A stretch of DNA of 64,000 bases from positions 1 through 64,000 of the forward strand of contig ONIN01000009.1 of assembly GCA_900317905.1 (NCBI GenBank), in the 5' to 3' direction. Positions 52,254 to 61,253 of the stretch are shown in pieces. Source of the DNA: an uncultured Eubacteriales bacterium. GTDB taxonomy: Bacteria > Bacillota > Clostridia > Oscillospirales > Oscillospiraceae. The translations under genes and the position numbers were made by a program. Position 1 is the stretch's first letter. Every line of letters starts with the position of its first letter. The notes beneath the pieces are model-generated. The model was not told the DNA's origin, searched no databases, and saw nothing but the letters and a program-made list of their open reading frames with translations.

Positions 52254-53096
52254 TCAGGGACGTCTCGACTGGCCGAAGATCTGTTCGATCAGGCCCATTA
52301 CGCCGGTGCTCCGCTCCTTGAAGGTAACGGTGAGAGAATGGTTCTCCTGCAGATCCAGGAAGTGATAGGTTCCCAGGGGATTCACCTGCTCCCCGTCCAC
52401 GATCAGCACGTCGATCTCATAGCCTTCATCCGGCGTGATGGTCAGGGTAACGTCGGAGCCGGCCTCTCTGCTGATGGTATCGCCCTCGGGAGAGACGGAG
52501 CCGCCCTCGCCGCAGACCACAGAGACATTATAATAAACCACGCTGGGGCCGGCGGAGAGTTTGACCTTGACTACGGAGCCTTCCTTCACCATGGTACCCC
52601 CCTCGGGTTCCTGCTCGGCAACAGAGCCGTAAGGAATGTAGTCATCATTCATGGTGCCGTCCTCCACGATCAGGACGCCCAGCTGCTCAGCGGTACTCTC
52701 CGCCAAATCCATGGAGAGGCCCACCAAATTCGGCAGAGTGATCATTCCCTTGGCGGATGGCGGTTCTTCCTCCTCCGGGCCCATGGAGACCACGATGCTG
52801 ACGGTGGAGTTGTGGGTCACGCCGACGCCGGCCTCTGTGCCCTGTGAGATCACAGTGCCCTTGGACGCATCGTCATGCTGGTAGGACACAGATGCCGTGG
52901 CGTCCAGCTTTTCGATTGCCGCCACCGCGTCTTCCTCCGACATTCCGACGACGTTGGGCATGACGTTGCTGCCCTTGTGGAAATTGAACGCACCGGTGAC
53001 CGCGCAGATGATCACCATAATCAGCGCGAGAATGACGAACACCATGGTGATGACCATTCTCCGCCGGAGCTGACGCGCTTTTGCCTGTTCGCTCAT
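52254..53096 (-). CDS. PASTA-domain membrane protein with InlB-type beta repeat
   Basis: 280 aa from the ATG at 53096, with AGGAG 7 nt upstream; an ATG two codons earlier sits on the AGGAG itself. A cytosolic basic N-terminus precedes one membrane segment (VITMVFVILALIMVIICAV). Two PASTA domains follow (VMPNVVGMSEEDAVAAIE and LPNLVGLSMDLAESTAEQ), then a ~75-residue divergent InlB B-repeat (VVCGEGGSVSPEGDTI). PASTA domains bind muropeptides or beta-lactams in PrkC-type kinases and PBPs. Here there is neither a kinase nor a transpeptidase domain, so it may be a stand-alone cell-wall sensor. Confidence 0.86.
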   Translation of the reverse strand: MSEQAKARQLRRRMVITMVFVILALIMVIICAVTGAFNFHKGSNVMPNVVGMSEEDAVAAIEKLDATASVSYQHDDASKGTVISQGTEAGVGVTHNSTVSIVVSMGPEEEEPPSAKGMITLPNLVGLSMDLAESTAEQLGVLIVEDGTMNDDYIPYGSVAEQEPEGGTMVKEGSVVKVKLSAGPSVVYYNVSVVCGEGGSVSPEGDTISREAGSDVTLTITPDEGYEIDVLIVDGEQVNPLGTYHFLDLQENHSLTVTFKERSTGVMGLIEQIFGQSRRP

Positions 53097-53201
53097 ATGC
53101 ATACTCCTATATGGAAAAAAGGGTTGGTATTTTCCTTCAACGGGTATATAATAGCACAGACGAAAGAAAATTACAAATGTTCTGTGTCGGAGGACGAAAA
53201 T

Positions 53202-53909
53202 ATGCAGAAAAACGCATTGGTCACCGGCGGCTCCAGAGGCATCGGCGCTGCCGCCGCGCTGGCGCTGGCTCTGCGGGGCTGGACGGTCCATGTCAATTAC
53301 ATCGAGCAAAAAGAAAAGGCCGAGGCCGTCGCAAAGCGCACCGGCGGACTCGCGGTGCAGGCAGATGTGGCGGATCAGCAGCAGGTGGAACGTATGCGTG
53401 AAATCACCGGGCCGGTTTCCCTGCTGGTGAACAACGCCGGTGTCGCTCGGTCCGGGCTTCTGACCGATATTACGCCGCAGCAGTGGAAGCGGATGTTCGA
53501 CGTGAACATCACCGGCATGTACAACTGCTGCCACACTTATGTACCGGATATGGTTCACGAGAAGGCCGGACAGATCATCAATCTGGCCTCCATCCTCGGC
53601 ACCATGGGCGGTTCCTTCGAGGTCCCCTACAGTGCCACCAAGGGTGCCGTGATTGCCCTGACCAAGGCGCTGGCCAAGGAGCTGGGGCCATCGAATATTC
53701 GCGTAAACGCCGTGGCGCCGGGGTACATCCAGACCGACATGACCGCGCAGTTCAGTGAAGAAGACCGCGCCGCGCTGGCAGACGCCACTGCCATGTGCCG
53801 GATCGGTTTGCCTGAGGACGTGGCCGATGTGATCGCCCTGCTTGCGGAAGCCGGAACCAGATTCGTCACCGGACAGATCATTGGAATCGACGGCGGGCTG
53901 ATTATTTAA
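53202..53909 (+). CDS. SDR-family oxidoreductase, FabG-like
   Basis: 235 aa with GGAGGACG before the ATG. TGGSRGIGAAAALAL binds NADP(H), NNAG is intact, Ser in NLASILG, and YSATKGAV gives Tyr and Lys. The C-terminus has the FabG-like TGQIIGIDGG. It could be a 3-oxoacyl-ACP reductase-type enzyme, though the gene stands alone away from fatty-acid synthesis genes, so the substrate is open. Confidence 0.9.
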   Translation: MQKNALVTGGSRGIGAAAALALALRGWTVHVNYIEQKEKAEAVAKRTGGLAVQADVADQQQVERMREITGPVSLLVNNAGVARSGLLTDITPQQWKRMFDVNITGMYNCCHTYVPDMVHEKAGQIINLASILGTMGGSFEVPYSATKGAVIALTKALAKELGPSNIRVNAVAPGYIQTDMTAQFSEEDRAALADATAMCRIGLPEDVADVIALLAEAGTRFVTGQIIGIDGGLII

Positions 53910-53915
53910 GTAAGC

Positions 53916-53953
53916 AAACGACGTACTGAAAAACACAGTACGTCGTTTGTTTT
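53916..53953. terminator. Bidirectional terminator between convergent genes
   Basis: A 13-bp perfect stem (AAACGACGTACTG and complement) with a 7-nt loop and T-run. It ends the SDR gene on + and abuts the chromate-transporter stop on -. Confidence 0.85.
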
Positions 53954-54517
53954 TTAAAAGGAAAACACGATGCCGGCGACGGCGGAGATGGCGATAAAGG
54001 CCAGAGGATGGAGCTTTTTGGTCTGCTTCACCAGATTGGTGAGAACCCAGATCACCACGGCGAGAACGATGGCCTTCCACTGGAAGACGGCTGCGAGGCT
54101 CCCTGCGCTGAGATTCAGCAGCGAGATCTTCACCACACCCCAGCCTGCCGCGGCGATCAGGGCGGTGGACGCCGGACGCAGACCATAGAACACATCCTGC
54201 ACGGCGCGGCTGTCCCGGAATTTCTGGAGGAATCTCGCGATGATCAGGATCACCACGATGTCCGGGGTGATGATGCCCAGGGTTGCGATCAGAGAGCCGA
54301 CGACGCCCGCGGTGGTGAAGCCCACGTAGGTGGCCATGTTGATGCCGATGGGTCCTGGCGTAGACTCCGCCACGGCGATCATGTCCGCGATCTGCTGGTG
54401 GGTAAACCAGCCGGTCTTGTCGGACATGTTGTAGATAAACGGAAGGGTCGCAAGTCCGCCGCCCACAGAAAACAGGCCGGTCTTGAAAAACTCCCAGAAC
54501 AGACGCAGGAGGATCAT
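53954..54517 (-). CDS. Chromate transporter family protein, second half-subunit
   Basis: 187 aa from the ATG at 54517, overlapping the upstream partner by 4 nt. It is a single CHR domain with about six membrane segments. Signatures are LFSVGGGLATLPFIYN and AVAESTPGPIGINMATYVG (the ESTPGP variant of the CHR motif). Short CHR proteins act as pairs of inverted-topology halves. Most gut Clostridia carry them without known chromate exposure, so the natural anion could be something else. Confidence 0.9.
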   Translation of the reverse strand: MILLRLFWEFFKTGLFSVGGGLATLPFIYNMSDKTGWFTHQQIADMIAVAESTPGPIGINMATYVGFTTAGVVGSLIATLGIITPDIVVILIIARFLQKFRDSRAVQDVFYGLRPASTALIAAAGWGVVKISLLNLSAGSLAAVFQWKAIVLAVVIWVLTNLVKQTKKLHPLAFIAISAVAGIVFSF

Positions 54518-55053
54518 GCCTTCACCTCCAGCCGCTTGATCAGCAGACCCGCAAGGCCGGCGATGATCACATAAATCACCGGCGACAGGTGCAGGAACAC
54601 GGAGCCGAGAAACACCACGGCGAAGATGCCGAAGCATTTATAATCAATGACGGACTTCTTCCACAGCTTCACCACGGCGTTCAAAATCAGGACGCAGACA
54701 CAGGCCCGGATGCCCGCAAAGGCGTGCTGCACCGCGGGATAGTCCGCAAAGCCCTGAATGAAGGCGGCAATGATGGTAATGATCACCAGCGACGGAAACA
54801 CCACGCCTAAAGATGCCGCGATGCCGCCCAGGGTGCCCCCCTGCTTTTCACCGGCGAAGGTGGCAGTGTTCACGGCGATGACGCCCGGCGTGCACTGGCC
54901 GATGGCATACCAGTCCATGAGCTCCTCTTCCGTGGCCCAGTGCCGCTTCTCCACCACCTCGCGCTGCAGAGCAGGCAGCATGGCGTAGCCTCCGCCGAAG
55001 GTGGTGACCCCTACGATGGCAAAGGTGTAAAACAGCTCCCAGAGTTTTTTCAT
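54514..55053 (-). CDS. Chromate transporter family protein, first half-subunit
   Basis: 179 aa from the ATG at 55053. TTFGGGYAMLPALQREVV and AIGQCTPGVIAVNTATFAG are CHR-family motifs (GQxxPGxxxxN). Together with the coupled downstream gene it makes the heterodimeric SCHR transporter. Its ribosome-binding site is weak (GGGAAG). Confidence 0.9.
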   Translation of the reverse strand: MKKLWELFYTFAIVGVTTFGGGYAMLPALQREVVEKRHWATEEELMDWYAIGQCTPGVIAVNTATFAGEKQGGTLGGIAASLGVVFPSLVIITIIAAFIQGFADYPAVQHAFAGIRACVCVLILNAVVKLWKKSVIDYKCFGIFAVVFLGSVFLHLSPVIYVIIAGLAGLLIKRLEVKA

Positions 55054-55076
55054 AGATGCACTTCCCGATTGAATAC

Positions 55077-55102
55077 CCCGGTGCGTTTTTGGACGCACCG
55101 GG
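55077..55102. terminator. Hairpin between the CHR pair and the 265-aa membrane protein gene
   Basis: A 10-bp stem (CCCGGTGCGT/ACGCACCGGG). On the minus strand, where it follows a gene, the T-run is missing; on the + strand TTTTTG lies 10 nt further on. Terminator function is uncertain. Confidence 0.45.
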
Positions 55103-55121
55103 TGCATTGTTTTTGTGTTTA

Positions 55122-55919
55122 TTAATCCGCGCTGCCTGCCTCGGTAATGGCGTCGATCAGCTCATCCACATTGGCGTCATCGGTGACCACACCGGTGATG
55201 TCGTCCCGCTTGGCGCAGAAGGCGCAGAGTCTGGTGCGGTTGGCGGCGATGGCCTGCTCCACGGTTCCGTAGGTCAGTTCCTCGCTCTGGTTCAGCGCCT
55301 GGCAGTCGTCGTGAGTGTGGTAGACGTGACCGAAGCGGGTCCAGTAGACGTCGTCGCTGATGGCCTCCACGGCAGCGTCCAGCTGCTCGGCGGAAACGGG
55401 GTTAAAGTCGTAGCTGGAGACGCCCGCGATCATCAGGGCGATGACAGCCACTACGGTGCCGATGGCCTTGGTTTTCTTATCGGTGTCCTTGCTGGACAGC
55501 AGCACGATCACGAAGGGGATGAACGCCACGGTGCTGACCAGGACGCCCATGTTGTTCCACAGCCAGAACTTGGTGGGATTCTTCTCGGAAGCCGGGTCGA
55601 TGTGGTTGGCCTTTTTCCAAAGCTGGGAGCCAATGACCACGCAGACGAAGTCCAGAACCAGGAACACGATCAGCTGAGCAAGCTCGGACATGAACTTCAG
55701 ATCCACCTTGCCCAGCACCACCAGAAGCGCCAGCACCTCAAACACCAGCGCCAGCACCCACAGGATCACAGCGCCGATGCGCAGACCCTTGGCATTGCCC
55801 ACCGGGGCCGCCTCATGCATGGGCGCGCCGGTGCTGCTCACGGGCTTTTTCTTGGAGCCCGCCTTGACCTCCAAACCGGTGTCGGCGTCAATGATTTTTT
55901 TCTCTTTCTTTTCAGCCAT
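55122..55919 (-). CDS. Membrane protein with C-terminal Cys/His small domain
   Basis: 265 aa. A basic, disordered N-terminus of about 45 residues is followed by four membrane segments (GAVILWVLALVFEVLALLVVL, the segment at LIVFLVLDFVCVVIG, LVSTVAFIPFVIVLL, and GTVVAVIALMIAGV). The C-terminal region has FGHVYHTHDDCQALNQ and then TRLCAFCAK, a Cys/His pattern seen in short zinc-binding modules attached to bacterial surface or DNA-repair proteins. Function unknown. GAGAGGAG precedes the ATG. Confidence 0.8.
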   Translation of the reverse strand: MAEKKEKKIIDADTGLEVKAGSKKKPVSSTGAPMHEAAPVGNAKGLRIGAVILWVLALVFEVLALLVVLGKVDLKFMSELAQLIVFLVLDFVCVVIGSQLWKKANHIDPASEKNPTKFWLWNNMGVLVSTVAFIPFVIVLLSSKDTDKKTKAIGTVVAVIALMIAGVSSYDFNPVSAEQLDAAVEAISDDVYWTRFGHVYHTHDDCQALNQSEELTYGTVEQAIAANRTRLCAFCAKRDDITGVVTDDANVDELIDAITEAGSAD

Positions 55920-56001
55920 AACGCAATCTCCTCTCTTGGATGGGTTATGCAGGATACAAATTCATTATACTGTGTTTTTCCCCGGATTACAAGATGGGAT
56001 T

Positions 56002-56442
56002 TCACTCCGGAAACTGAATCATTTCCGTATAGGGCAAGGTGCCGTAGCCGTTCTTTTCGTAGGTATGAACGGCACGGGCGTTCTCCGGCTCCACCTCCAG
56101 ACGGCAGACCGCCTCCGGGTACTTGTTCCGGACGAACTGCAGGAACGCGCTGCCGAGATGCTGCTCCCGATATTCCGGTTTCAGATAGAGGTCCTCCACC
56201 CAGATACAGGGCTTCCCGAATTCGGTGGAAAAGCTCTTTGCCAGCATTCCGTAACCGGCGAGGACACCCTCCTGTTCCAAAATGTAACCCTCCAGGTAAG
56301 GGCTCTGGCTGAGGCACTGCTCCACGTCAGCGCGGAAGATCTCCTCAGATCCGTCGGTGGAGACCGCCTCCGAGGCGTAGAACACGCGCATCATCTCCAG
56401 CACGTCGGAGATGTCCGCCGGGGTCATCATTCGAATGCTCAC
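56002..56442 (-). CDS. GNAT-family N-acetyltransferase
   Basis: 146 aa from a GTG at 56442, selected because AGGAGG lies 9 nt upstream; longer in-frame starts overlap that site. The acetyl-CoA-binding signature is EYREQHLGSAFLQF, preceded by the EDLYLKP strand and followed by ENARAVHTYEKNGY. The substrate is unknown. It sits 27 nt after the MATE gene on the same strand and could be co-transcribed. Confidence 0.9.
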   Translation of the reverse strand: MSIRMMTPADISDVLEMMRVFYASEAVSTDGSEEIFRADVEQCLSQSPYLEGYILEQEGVLAGYGMLAKSFSTEFGKPCIWVEDLYLKPEYREQHLGSAFLQFVRNKYPEAVCRLEVEPENARAVHTYEKNGYGTLPYTEMIQFPE

Positions 56443-56469
56443 AGGAATGTACCTCCTATTGATCATCAA

Positions 56470-57822
56470 TTATTGTCTGTCCCACAGCGGGCCGCCGCGA
56501 TAGCGCTTCCGGCAGTGGAACAGATACAGGAAGCAGAAAAGAATCTGCAAAAGCGTGGAGCAGGGCGTGGCCAGGCCGATGCGGAAGATGGATACCGGCT
56601 GCATCCGGCTGAAGAGGATCGACAGCGGCACACGAACGCCGAAGGCGCCGGCGATGCCCTGCACCATGACGAAGCCGGTCTGGGAAAAGCCGTTGAAAAA
56701 GCCGATAAAGCAGAACAGGAACGAGGTCAGCAGACAGTCGATGCCGTAGGCCTTCAGATACTCGCCGGAGGCGCGGCAGACCTCCAGATCCGTGGAGAAG
56801 ATCCGGCTGATCTGATCCCCGAAGAAGAAGGCAGCAGATCCCACCACCAGACTGCAGGCAAAGGAGATCCCAATGCCATAGCGCAGCGCCTTCTCCGCAC
56901 GTTTCATCCGTCCGGCGCCGTAATTCTGGGCGGTAAAGGAGCTCATGGCCTGGGAGAAGGCCGCCGGCAGCAGCATGATGAAGCCGCAGAGCTTTTCCGC
57001 CACGCCAATGCCTGCGGAAGCAATAACGCCCAGCTTGTTCACCAGCGCCAGGATGATCAGAAAGCTGATGGACACCAGCAGGTTCTGCACCGCCAGCGGG
57101 ATGCCGAGGCGCAGGATGCTCCCGATCACCGGTCGATGGAAGCCCACATCCCGCCAGCGGAAGGAGAAAGGCATGCCGCGCTTTTTGATGATCAGCACGG
57201 ACAAAACAACGCTGAGGGCCTGGGCCATGATCGTGGCAATGGCGGCTCCGGCGGCGCCCATGTGGAGGCTGGCCACAAAGTAGAGGTCGCCGAATACATT
57301 GAATACCGCTGCGATCAGAACCGTGATCAGCGGCATCTTCGCGTCACCGATGCCCCGGAAGATGCTGCCGAGGATGTTATAGGCGACGATAAACAGCGTG
57401 CCGCCGCAGCAGATCCGGGTATAGGCCACGGTCTGGCTGAACGCCTCCTCCGGCGCGTTCATCAATGCCGTCACCGGGGCGGCCAGCGGCTGCATGACCA
57501 AGGAGATCACAGCACCCAGAATGCCGAAGAAGAAAACCGTGGCGCCTACGGTCTCCCCGCAGGATTTTAAATTCTTCTGGCCGATGAACTGGCCCAGAAG
57601 GATCGCGGTTCCGGCAGCCAGGTCGGTGATCACGAAGGTCAGAGATTGCATGATCTGGGAGCCAATCGCCACGGCGGAGACGTTGGCCGCGTCGGAAAAC
57701 CGCCCCACGATCAGCAGATCCACCGCGCCGTACAGCGACTGGATCAGCATGGCAAACAGGATCGGAAACACGAATCGCACCAGCTTCGGCACGATGCTCC
57801 CTTCGGTAAAATTGCTGTTCAT
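56470..57822 (-). CDS. MATE-family efflux transporter
   Basis: 450 aa, 12 membrane segments, from the ATG at 57822 with AAGGA upstream; the frame extends further but without support. Family hallmarks are YGAVDLLIVGRFSD at the start of helix 1-2 and QALSVVLSVLI / GIGVAEKLCGF in the second half. It exports drugs or metabolites using a Na+ or H+ gradient. The substrate cannot be read. The GNAT gene follows. Confidence 0.94.
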   Translation of the reverse strand: MNSNFTEGSIVPKLVRFVFPILFAMLIQSLYGAVDLLIVGRFSDAANVSAVAIGSQIMQSLTFVITDLAAGTAILLGQFIGQKNLKSCGETVGATVFFFGILGAVISLVMQPLAAPVTALMNAPEEAFSQTVAYTRICCGGTLFIVAYNILGSIFRGIGDAKMPLITVLIAAVFNVFGDLYFVASLHMGAAGAAIATIMAQALSVVLSVLIIKKRGMPFSFRWRDVGFHRPVIGSILRLGIPLAVQNLLVSISFLIILALVNKLGVIASAGIGVAEKLCGFIMLLPAAFSQAMSSFTAQNYGAGRMKRAEKALRYGIGISFACSLVVGSAAFFFGDQISRIFSTDLEVCRASGEYLKAYGIDCLLTSFLFCFIGFFNGFSQTGFVMVQGIAGAFGVRVPLSILFSRMQPVSIFRIGLATPCSTLLQILFCFLYLFHCRKRYRGGPLWDRQ

Positions 57823-57906
57823 GGAAGTTCCTTCATTCAAATGGATAAATGTCATACGGTACCTGATTATAGCGGAATCCGTCTGATTTTTCAACCCGAA
57901 AGAACA

Positions 57907-57939
57907 AGAAATGCCCTCCTTCCAGATCGGAAAGAGGGC
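57907..57939 (-). terminator. Terminator of the TetR-controlled redox operon
   Basis: Minus strand stem GCCCTC-TTCC/GGAA-GAGGGC with a short loop, then ATTTCTT. It lies 12 nt after the flavodoxin stop. Confidence 0.65.
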
Positions 57940-57950
57940 TGATTTTCGGA

Positions 57951-58430
57951 TTACAGAGCGAGGCTCTCGACCCAGGCCTTGAGCTCTTTTTCAGAGGTGC
58001 GGCCGGAAAAGCGTTTGCCATTCAGAACTTTTGCGCCTTTGGCAAGCTTTTCGATTCTTCCCTGACCCTCCCCCAGCGGGCTGCCGCCGGAGGTGAAGAA
58101 GGGCACCACGGTCTTGCCGGAGAGATCATAAGCCTCCAGGAAGGTGTCGATGATGGCAGGCTCCCGGTACCACCAGATGGGGAAACCCAGGAAGATCACA
58201 TCCGCCTCCGCCACCGGGGCGTCGGCTGCGGCCATGGCGGGGCGGCAGTTGGGATCCGCCATCTCCACGGTGCTGCGGGCCTTCTTGTCCATCCAGTTCA
58301 GATCTCCCCGCTGATAGGGCACGGCGGGACGGATCTCGTAAAGATCAGCTTCCGCTGCGGCGGCCAGAGACTGTGACAGTCTGGAGGTGCTGCCGCTGGC
58401 GGAAAAGTATGCAACGAGTTTCTTGCTCAT
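57951..58430 (-). CDS. Flavodoxin-like protein
   Basis: 159 aa. The FMN phosphate loop is FSASGSTSRLSQ and the isoalloxazine loops are IFLGFPIWWYREPA and FFTSGGSPLGEG. It is a long-chain-type flavodoxin of the family often annotated as flavodoxin in anaerobes, a low-potential electron carrier. It is the last gene of the six-gene operon. Confidence 0.92.
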   Translation of the reverse strand: MSKKLVAYFSASGSTSRLSQSLAAAAEADLYEIRPAVPYQRGDLNWMDKKARSTVEMADPNCRPAMAAADAPVAEADVIFLGFPIWWYREPAIIDTFLEAYDLSGKTVVPFFTSGGSPLGEGQGRIEKLAKGAKVLNGKRFSGRTSEKELKAWVESLAL

Positions 58431-58442
58431 GAAAACACTCCT

Positions 58443-59480
58443 TTAGTTGTGCTTGTTGCGGCCCCAGAAGACGTTGTAGCGGTCGGGCTTCCACTCGGGC
58501 TTTACGTCCTTGACGGCCTCGGCGGCGGTGATGACCGCGTCGTCGTTGTCGATGTCGATGAGGGTATAGCAGTCATTGCCCATGCCAAGCTCCTTCATAT
58601 AGCTCAGCTGGCGCAGACCGTGGCGGGTCTCCACGCGCTCGATCAGCGCCTTGCCGCCGCCCTCAGGCAGGTTGTAGATCAGATCCATGCAGGCGTTGTC
58701 CACCGCAAGGATGTCCAGCGAGGCCAGAAGGCCCACGTCCGGCGTGACCACAGGCTCCGCCTCGGGGCCCTCGCAGTCGCAGGAGACGGACATGTTGCGC
58801 ATGGTGTTGATATAGCAGACATGATCCTTGAAGTAGTCGATGGTGGCCTTGGTGCTCTCGGAGATGCGCTCCATCAGCTCCTCCTCCGCAATGCTCCACA
58901 TTCCGGCGCCGGGATAGCTGTGGATGTCCCGCTTGCCGATGCGGCCGTCGGCGCAGCCGATGCCGATGTTCTTGTTGGAGCCGCCGAAGCCGCCCATCAT
59001 GTGGCCCTTGAAGTGGGTCAGCACCAGCAGAGAATCATAGTTCAGCATGCTCTTGCCCACGTGCATCTCGGTGAACCACTTGCCGCCCTCCACCGGCAGC
59101 GCGGCTACGCCGTCGGCGTCGGTGATGTCCACCGGGCAGAAGGTCCAGCCGTTGGTTTTCAGGGTTTCGAGGTGGGCCTCGGTGGTGTAGCGGCTGCCCT
59201 CATAGTAGGTGTTGGTCTCGATGATGGTGGCCTCGGGCAGCCGCTCATCGATCAGAGACTTTACCCAGGGTCTGGGGATGATGTTGGGCCCCTCGGCCTC
59301 GCCGGTATGGAGCTTGATGGCTACCTTGCCGGAGAGAACGGAGGAAACCTTGTCATAGATCTTCTTCAGGCCCGTTTCGGACAGATCACGGGTGAAGAAC
59401 ACTACGGAGCTCTCGCCCGTGCGCTCTTCATAGGGAACGTACTTGTTGCCGTCTTTTCCGGCTACCGGTTTGCTGCTCAT
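58443..59480 (-). CDS. DUF362 domain protein (operon copy)
   Basis: 345 aa from the ATG at 59480 with GGAGGAAC upstream. The DUF362 fold is visible (KVAIKLHTGE, then GHMMGGFGGSNKNIGIG, then ILAVDNACMDLIYNLP). A CxC pair occurs at SCDCEGPE. Other DUF362 members carry a bacterial ferredoxin domain, absent here. DUF362 proteins are uncharacterised and turn up in anaerobes with redox and Fe-S proteins. A second DUF362 protein is encoded divergently at 61954-63033. Confidence 0.88.
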   Translation of the reverse strand: MSSKPVAGKDGNKYVPYEERTGESSVVFFTRDLSETGLKKIYDKVSSVLSGKVAIKLHTGEAEGPNIIPRPWVKSLIDERLPEATIIETNTYYEGSRYTTEAHLETLKTNGWTFCPVDITDADGVAALPVEGGKWFTEMHVGKSMLNYDSLLVLTHFKGHMMGGFGGSNKNIGIGCADGRIGKRDIHSYPGAGMWSIAEEELMERISESTKATIDYFKDHVCYINTMRNMSVSCDCEGPEAEPVVTPDVGLLASLDILAVDNACMDLIYNLPEGGGKALIERVETRHGLRQLSYMKELGMGNDCYTLIDIDNDDAVITAAEAVKDVKPEWKPDRYNVFWGRNKHN

Positions 59481-59503
59481 GAATGTTCCTCCTTCATCGT
59501 ATC

Positions 59504-60256
59504 TCAAAGTTTCTTGTAGTCTTCCTCTGCCACCGGCTCCAGCCACTCGGTGGAACCGTTCTCTCCCTCGACCTCCAGAGCCAGATGGGAAAACCAGCTG
59601 TCAGAGGCCGCTCCATGCCAGTGCTTGACGTTGGCGGGGATGTTGATGACCGTGCCGGGGGTCATCTCCACGGGCGCCTTGCCCCACTCCTGATACCAGC
59701 CGCGGCCGCCCACGCAGATCAGCATCTGGCCGCCGCCTTTGTCGGCGTGGTGGATGTGCCAGTTGTTCCGGCAGCCGGGCTCGAAGGTCACGTTGAACAC
59801 CGGAACCTGCTGGGTAGACAGCGGCGCCAGATAGCTCTGCCCCACGAAGAACTCGCCATAGGGATTCGGCTCCCCGATGGGGAAAAAGATCGTGTTCTGG
59901 TAGGCGTCCTTTTCATTCTCGGCGGGCGCTTCCTCGTTCCAGATCTCCTTGGCCTGACGGAACACCGCCCAGCCCTTGGGCCAGCCCACATACATGGTGG
60001 CGTGGGTAATGATGGCGGCGATCTCCTCCTTGGTCACGCCGTGGTTTTTCGCGTTCTGCAGATGGTAGCCCAGGGACGAATCCGTGATCCCCGAGGCCAT
60101 CAGGGACACCACCGTGATGATGCATTTGGTCTTGACGTCAATGGCTTCCTCGTTCCAGACCTCACCGAACAGCACGTCGTCGTTCAGGTGCGCGAACATG
60201 GGCGCAAATTCGCCAAGCTGCTGCCGTCCGGCGGTCTGGGTGATTTTCTCTTTCAT
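59504..60256 (-). CDS. Carboxymuconolactone decarboxylase-like / cupin fusion protein
   Basis: 250 aa from the ATG at 60256 (GGGAG 8 nt upstream). Residues ~1-110 match the CMD/AhpD-like helical domain (LFGEVWNEEAIDVKTKCIIT, then LGYHLQNAKNHGVTKEEI) but lack the AhpD CxxC pair. Residues ~130-245 are a cupin with the metal-binding pattern NWHIHH then NIPANVKHWHG. Such fusions are common in anaerobes; the substrate is unknown. The second gene pair of the operon, ABM plus TetR, lies upstream. Confidence 0.9.
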   Translation of the reverse strand: MKEKITQTAGRQQLGEFAPMFAHLNDDVLFGEVWNEEAIDVKTKCIITVVSLMASGITDSSLGYHLQNAKNHGVTKEEIAAIITHATMYVGWPKGWAVFRQAKEIWNEEAPAENEKDAYQNTIFFPIGEPNPYGEFFVGQSYLAPLSTQQVPVFNVTFEPGCRNNWHIHHADKGGGQMLICVGGRGWYQEWGKAPVEMTPGTVINIPANVKHWHGAASDSWFSHLALEVEGENGSTEWLEPVAEEDYKKL

Positions 60257-60269
60257 AATCATGACTCCC

Positions 60270-60599
60270 TCATTTCTTAATATACTTCAAATCCTGCTCC
60301 GGCAGACCGGCGTCATCAGAGACGAACCGTTCCACCCTCATGTGCAGGTCGTATTGTTCCCGCAGGGCCGCAATCTTCGCCATCATGGGCGAAGCGTGGT
60401 GGGCGTCGATGGCCGCCTGATCCCTCCACTGATCGATGAGCAGGACGGTCTCCGGATCCTCCATGGGGAAAAAGTACTCATAGCGCAGGTTGCCGTCCTC
60501 GGCGCGGATGGAATCCACGACGCCGCTGCGGAGCATTTCCTCACAAAACGCCCGGGCGGAGCCCTTCTCGCCGGTATAATAGATATTGATGGTGTTCAT
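60270..60599 (-). CDS. Antibiotic biosynthesis monooxygenase (ABM) domain protein
   Basis: 109 aa, a single ABM ferredoxin-like fold (YEYFFPMEDPETVLLIDQWRDQAAIDAHHASPMM). ABM proteins such as YgiN oxidise quinol-type substrates with no cofactor. Its ATG overlaps the TetR stop by 4 nt. An anaerobic quinone or thiol/aldehyde role is possible. Confidence 0.87.
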   Translation of the reverse strand: MNTINIYYTGEKGSARAFCEEMLRSGVVDSIRAEDGNLRYEYFFPMEDPETVLLIDQWRDQAAIDAHHASPMMAKIAALREQYDLHMRVERFVSDDAGLPEQDLKYIKK

Positions 60600-61225
60600 T
60601 GAAGCCCTCCCAGCATGGTGCGGATGAAGGAAAAGGCCATCTCGTAGGGGCTCAGATAGGTGTAGCTGATCCCGGCTTCCGCCATTGCTTCCTTCTGTTT
60701 CTCGGTGACGTAGGTATAGGGATAAAGACCGTAGACGAATGGCAGGAAGGCGTACAGGAAGGTCTGACGGCCTTCTTCCCCCAGCCCGGGGCAGAATTTC
60801 ATCAGGCAGCGATCCAGGGCGTCCTTGGATTTTCCGTAGGCCACCTTGAATTCCACCAGCCGCTCCATTCTGGAGTTGGCCTCCATATCGTAGAGGTTCA
60901 TGCTCAGAAGCTTCAGCATCAGCGGCCTCCGCTCCAGCGCGTGGGCCAGCTCCGAGGAAAGGGCGTCCAGAGAGAGCGTCTCTTCCCGCTCCCAGAGCCC
61001 GTTCAGATCCTCCGCAAACCGGTCATACTCCTGCCCGAAGAGGGCGAGGAAAATCTCTTCCTTCGTCTCAAAGTAATTATAAATGGAGGTGCGGGTGAAG
61101 GATGTCTGCTGGCCGATTTCCTTGAGCGTGATCTCTTTAAAACTCATGGTCTCGTAGAGCTTCCGGCAGGCGGCAATGATCTCATCCTTCCGCGCCTTGG
61201 TCAGTTCCGCAGAGCCTTTCGGCAT
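60596..61225 (-). CDS. TetR/AcrR-family transcriptional regulator
   Basis: 209 aa. The N-terminal HTH is typical (KEITLKEIGQQTSFTRTSIYNYFETKEEIFL). The C-terminal ligand domain is helical, with no identifiable effector. It is the second gene of the operon, so it probably represses its own transcription through the palindromes at 61820-61866. Confidence 0.93.
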   Translation of the reverse strand: MPKGSAELTKARKDEIIAACRKLYETMSFKEITLKEIGQQTSFTRTSIYNYFETKEEIFLALFGQEYDRFAEDLNGLWEREETLSLDALSSELAHALERRPLMLKLLSMNLYDMEANSRMERLVEFKVAYGKSKDALDRCLMKFCPGLGEEGRQTFLYAFLPFVYGLYPYTYVTEKQKEAMAEAGISYTYLSPYEMAFSFIRTMLGGLQ

Positions 61226-61253
61226 TTTTCTCTTCCTCTCTTGTTCTATACAA

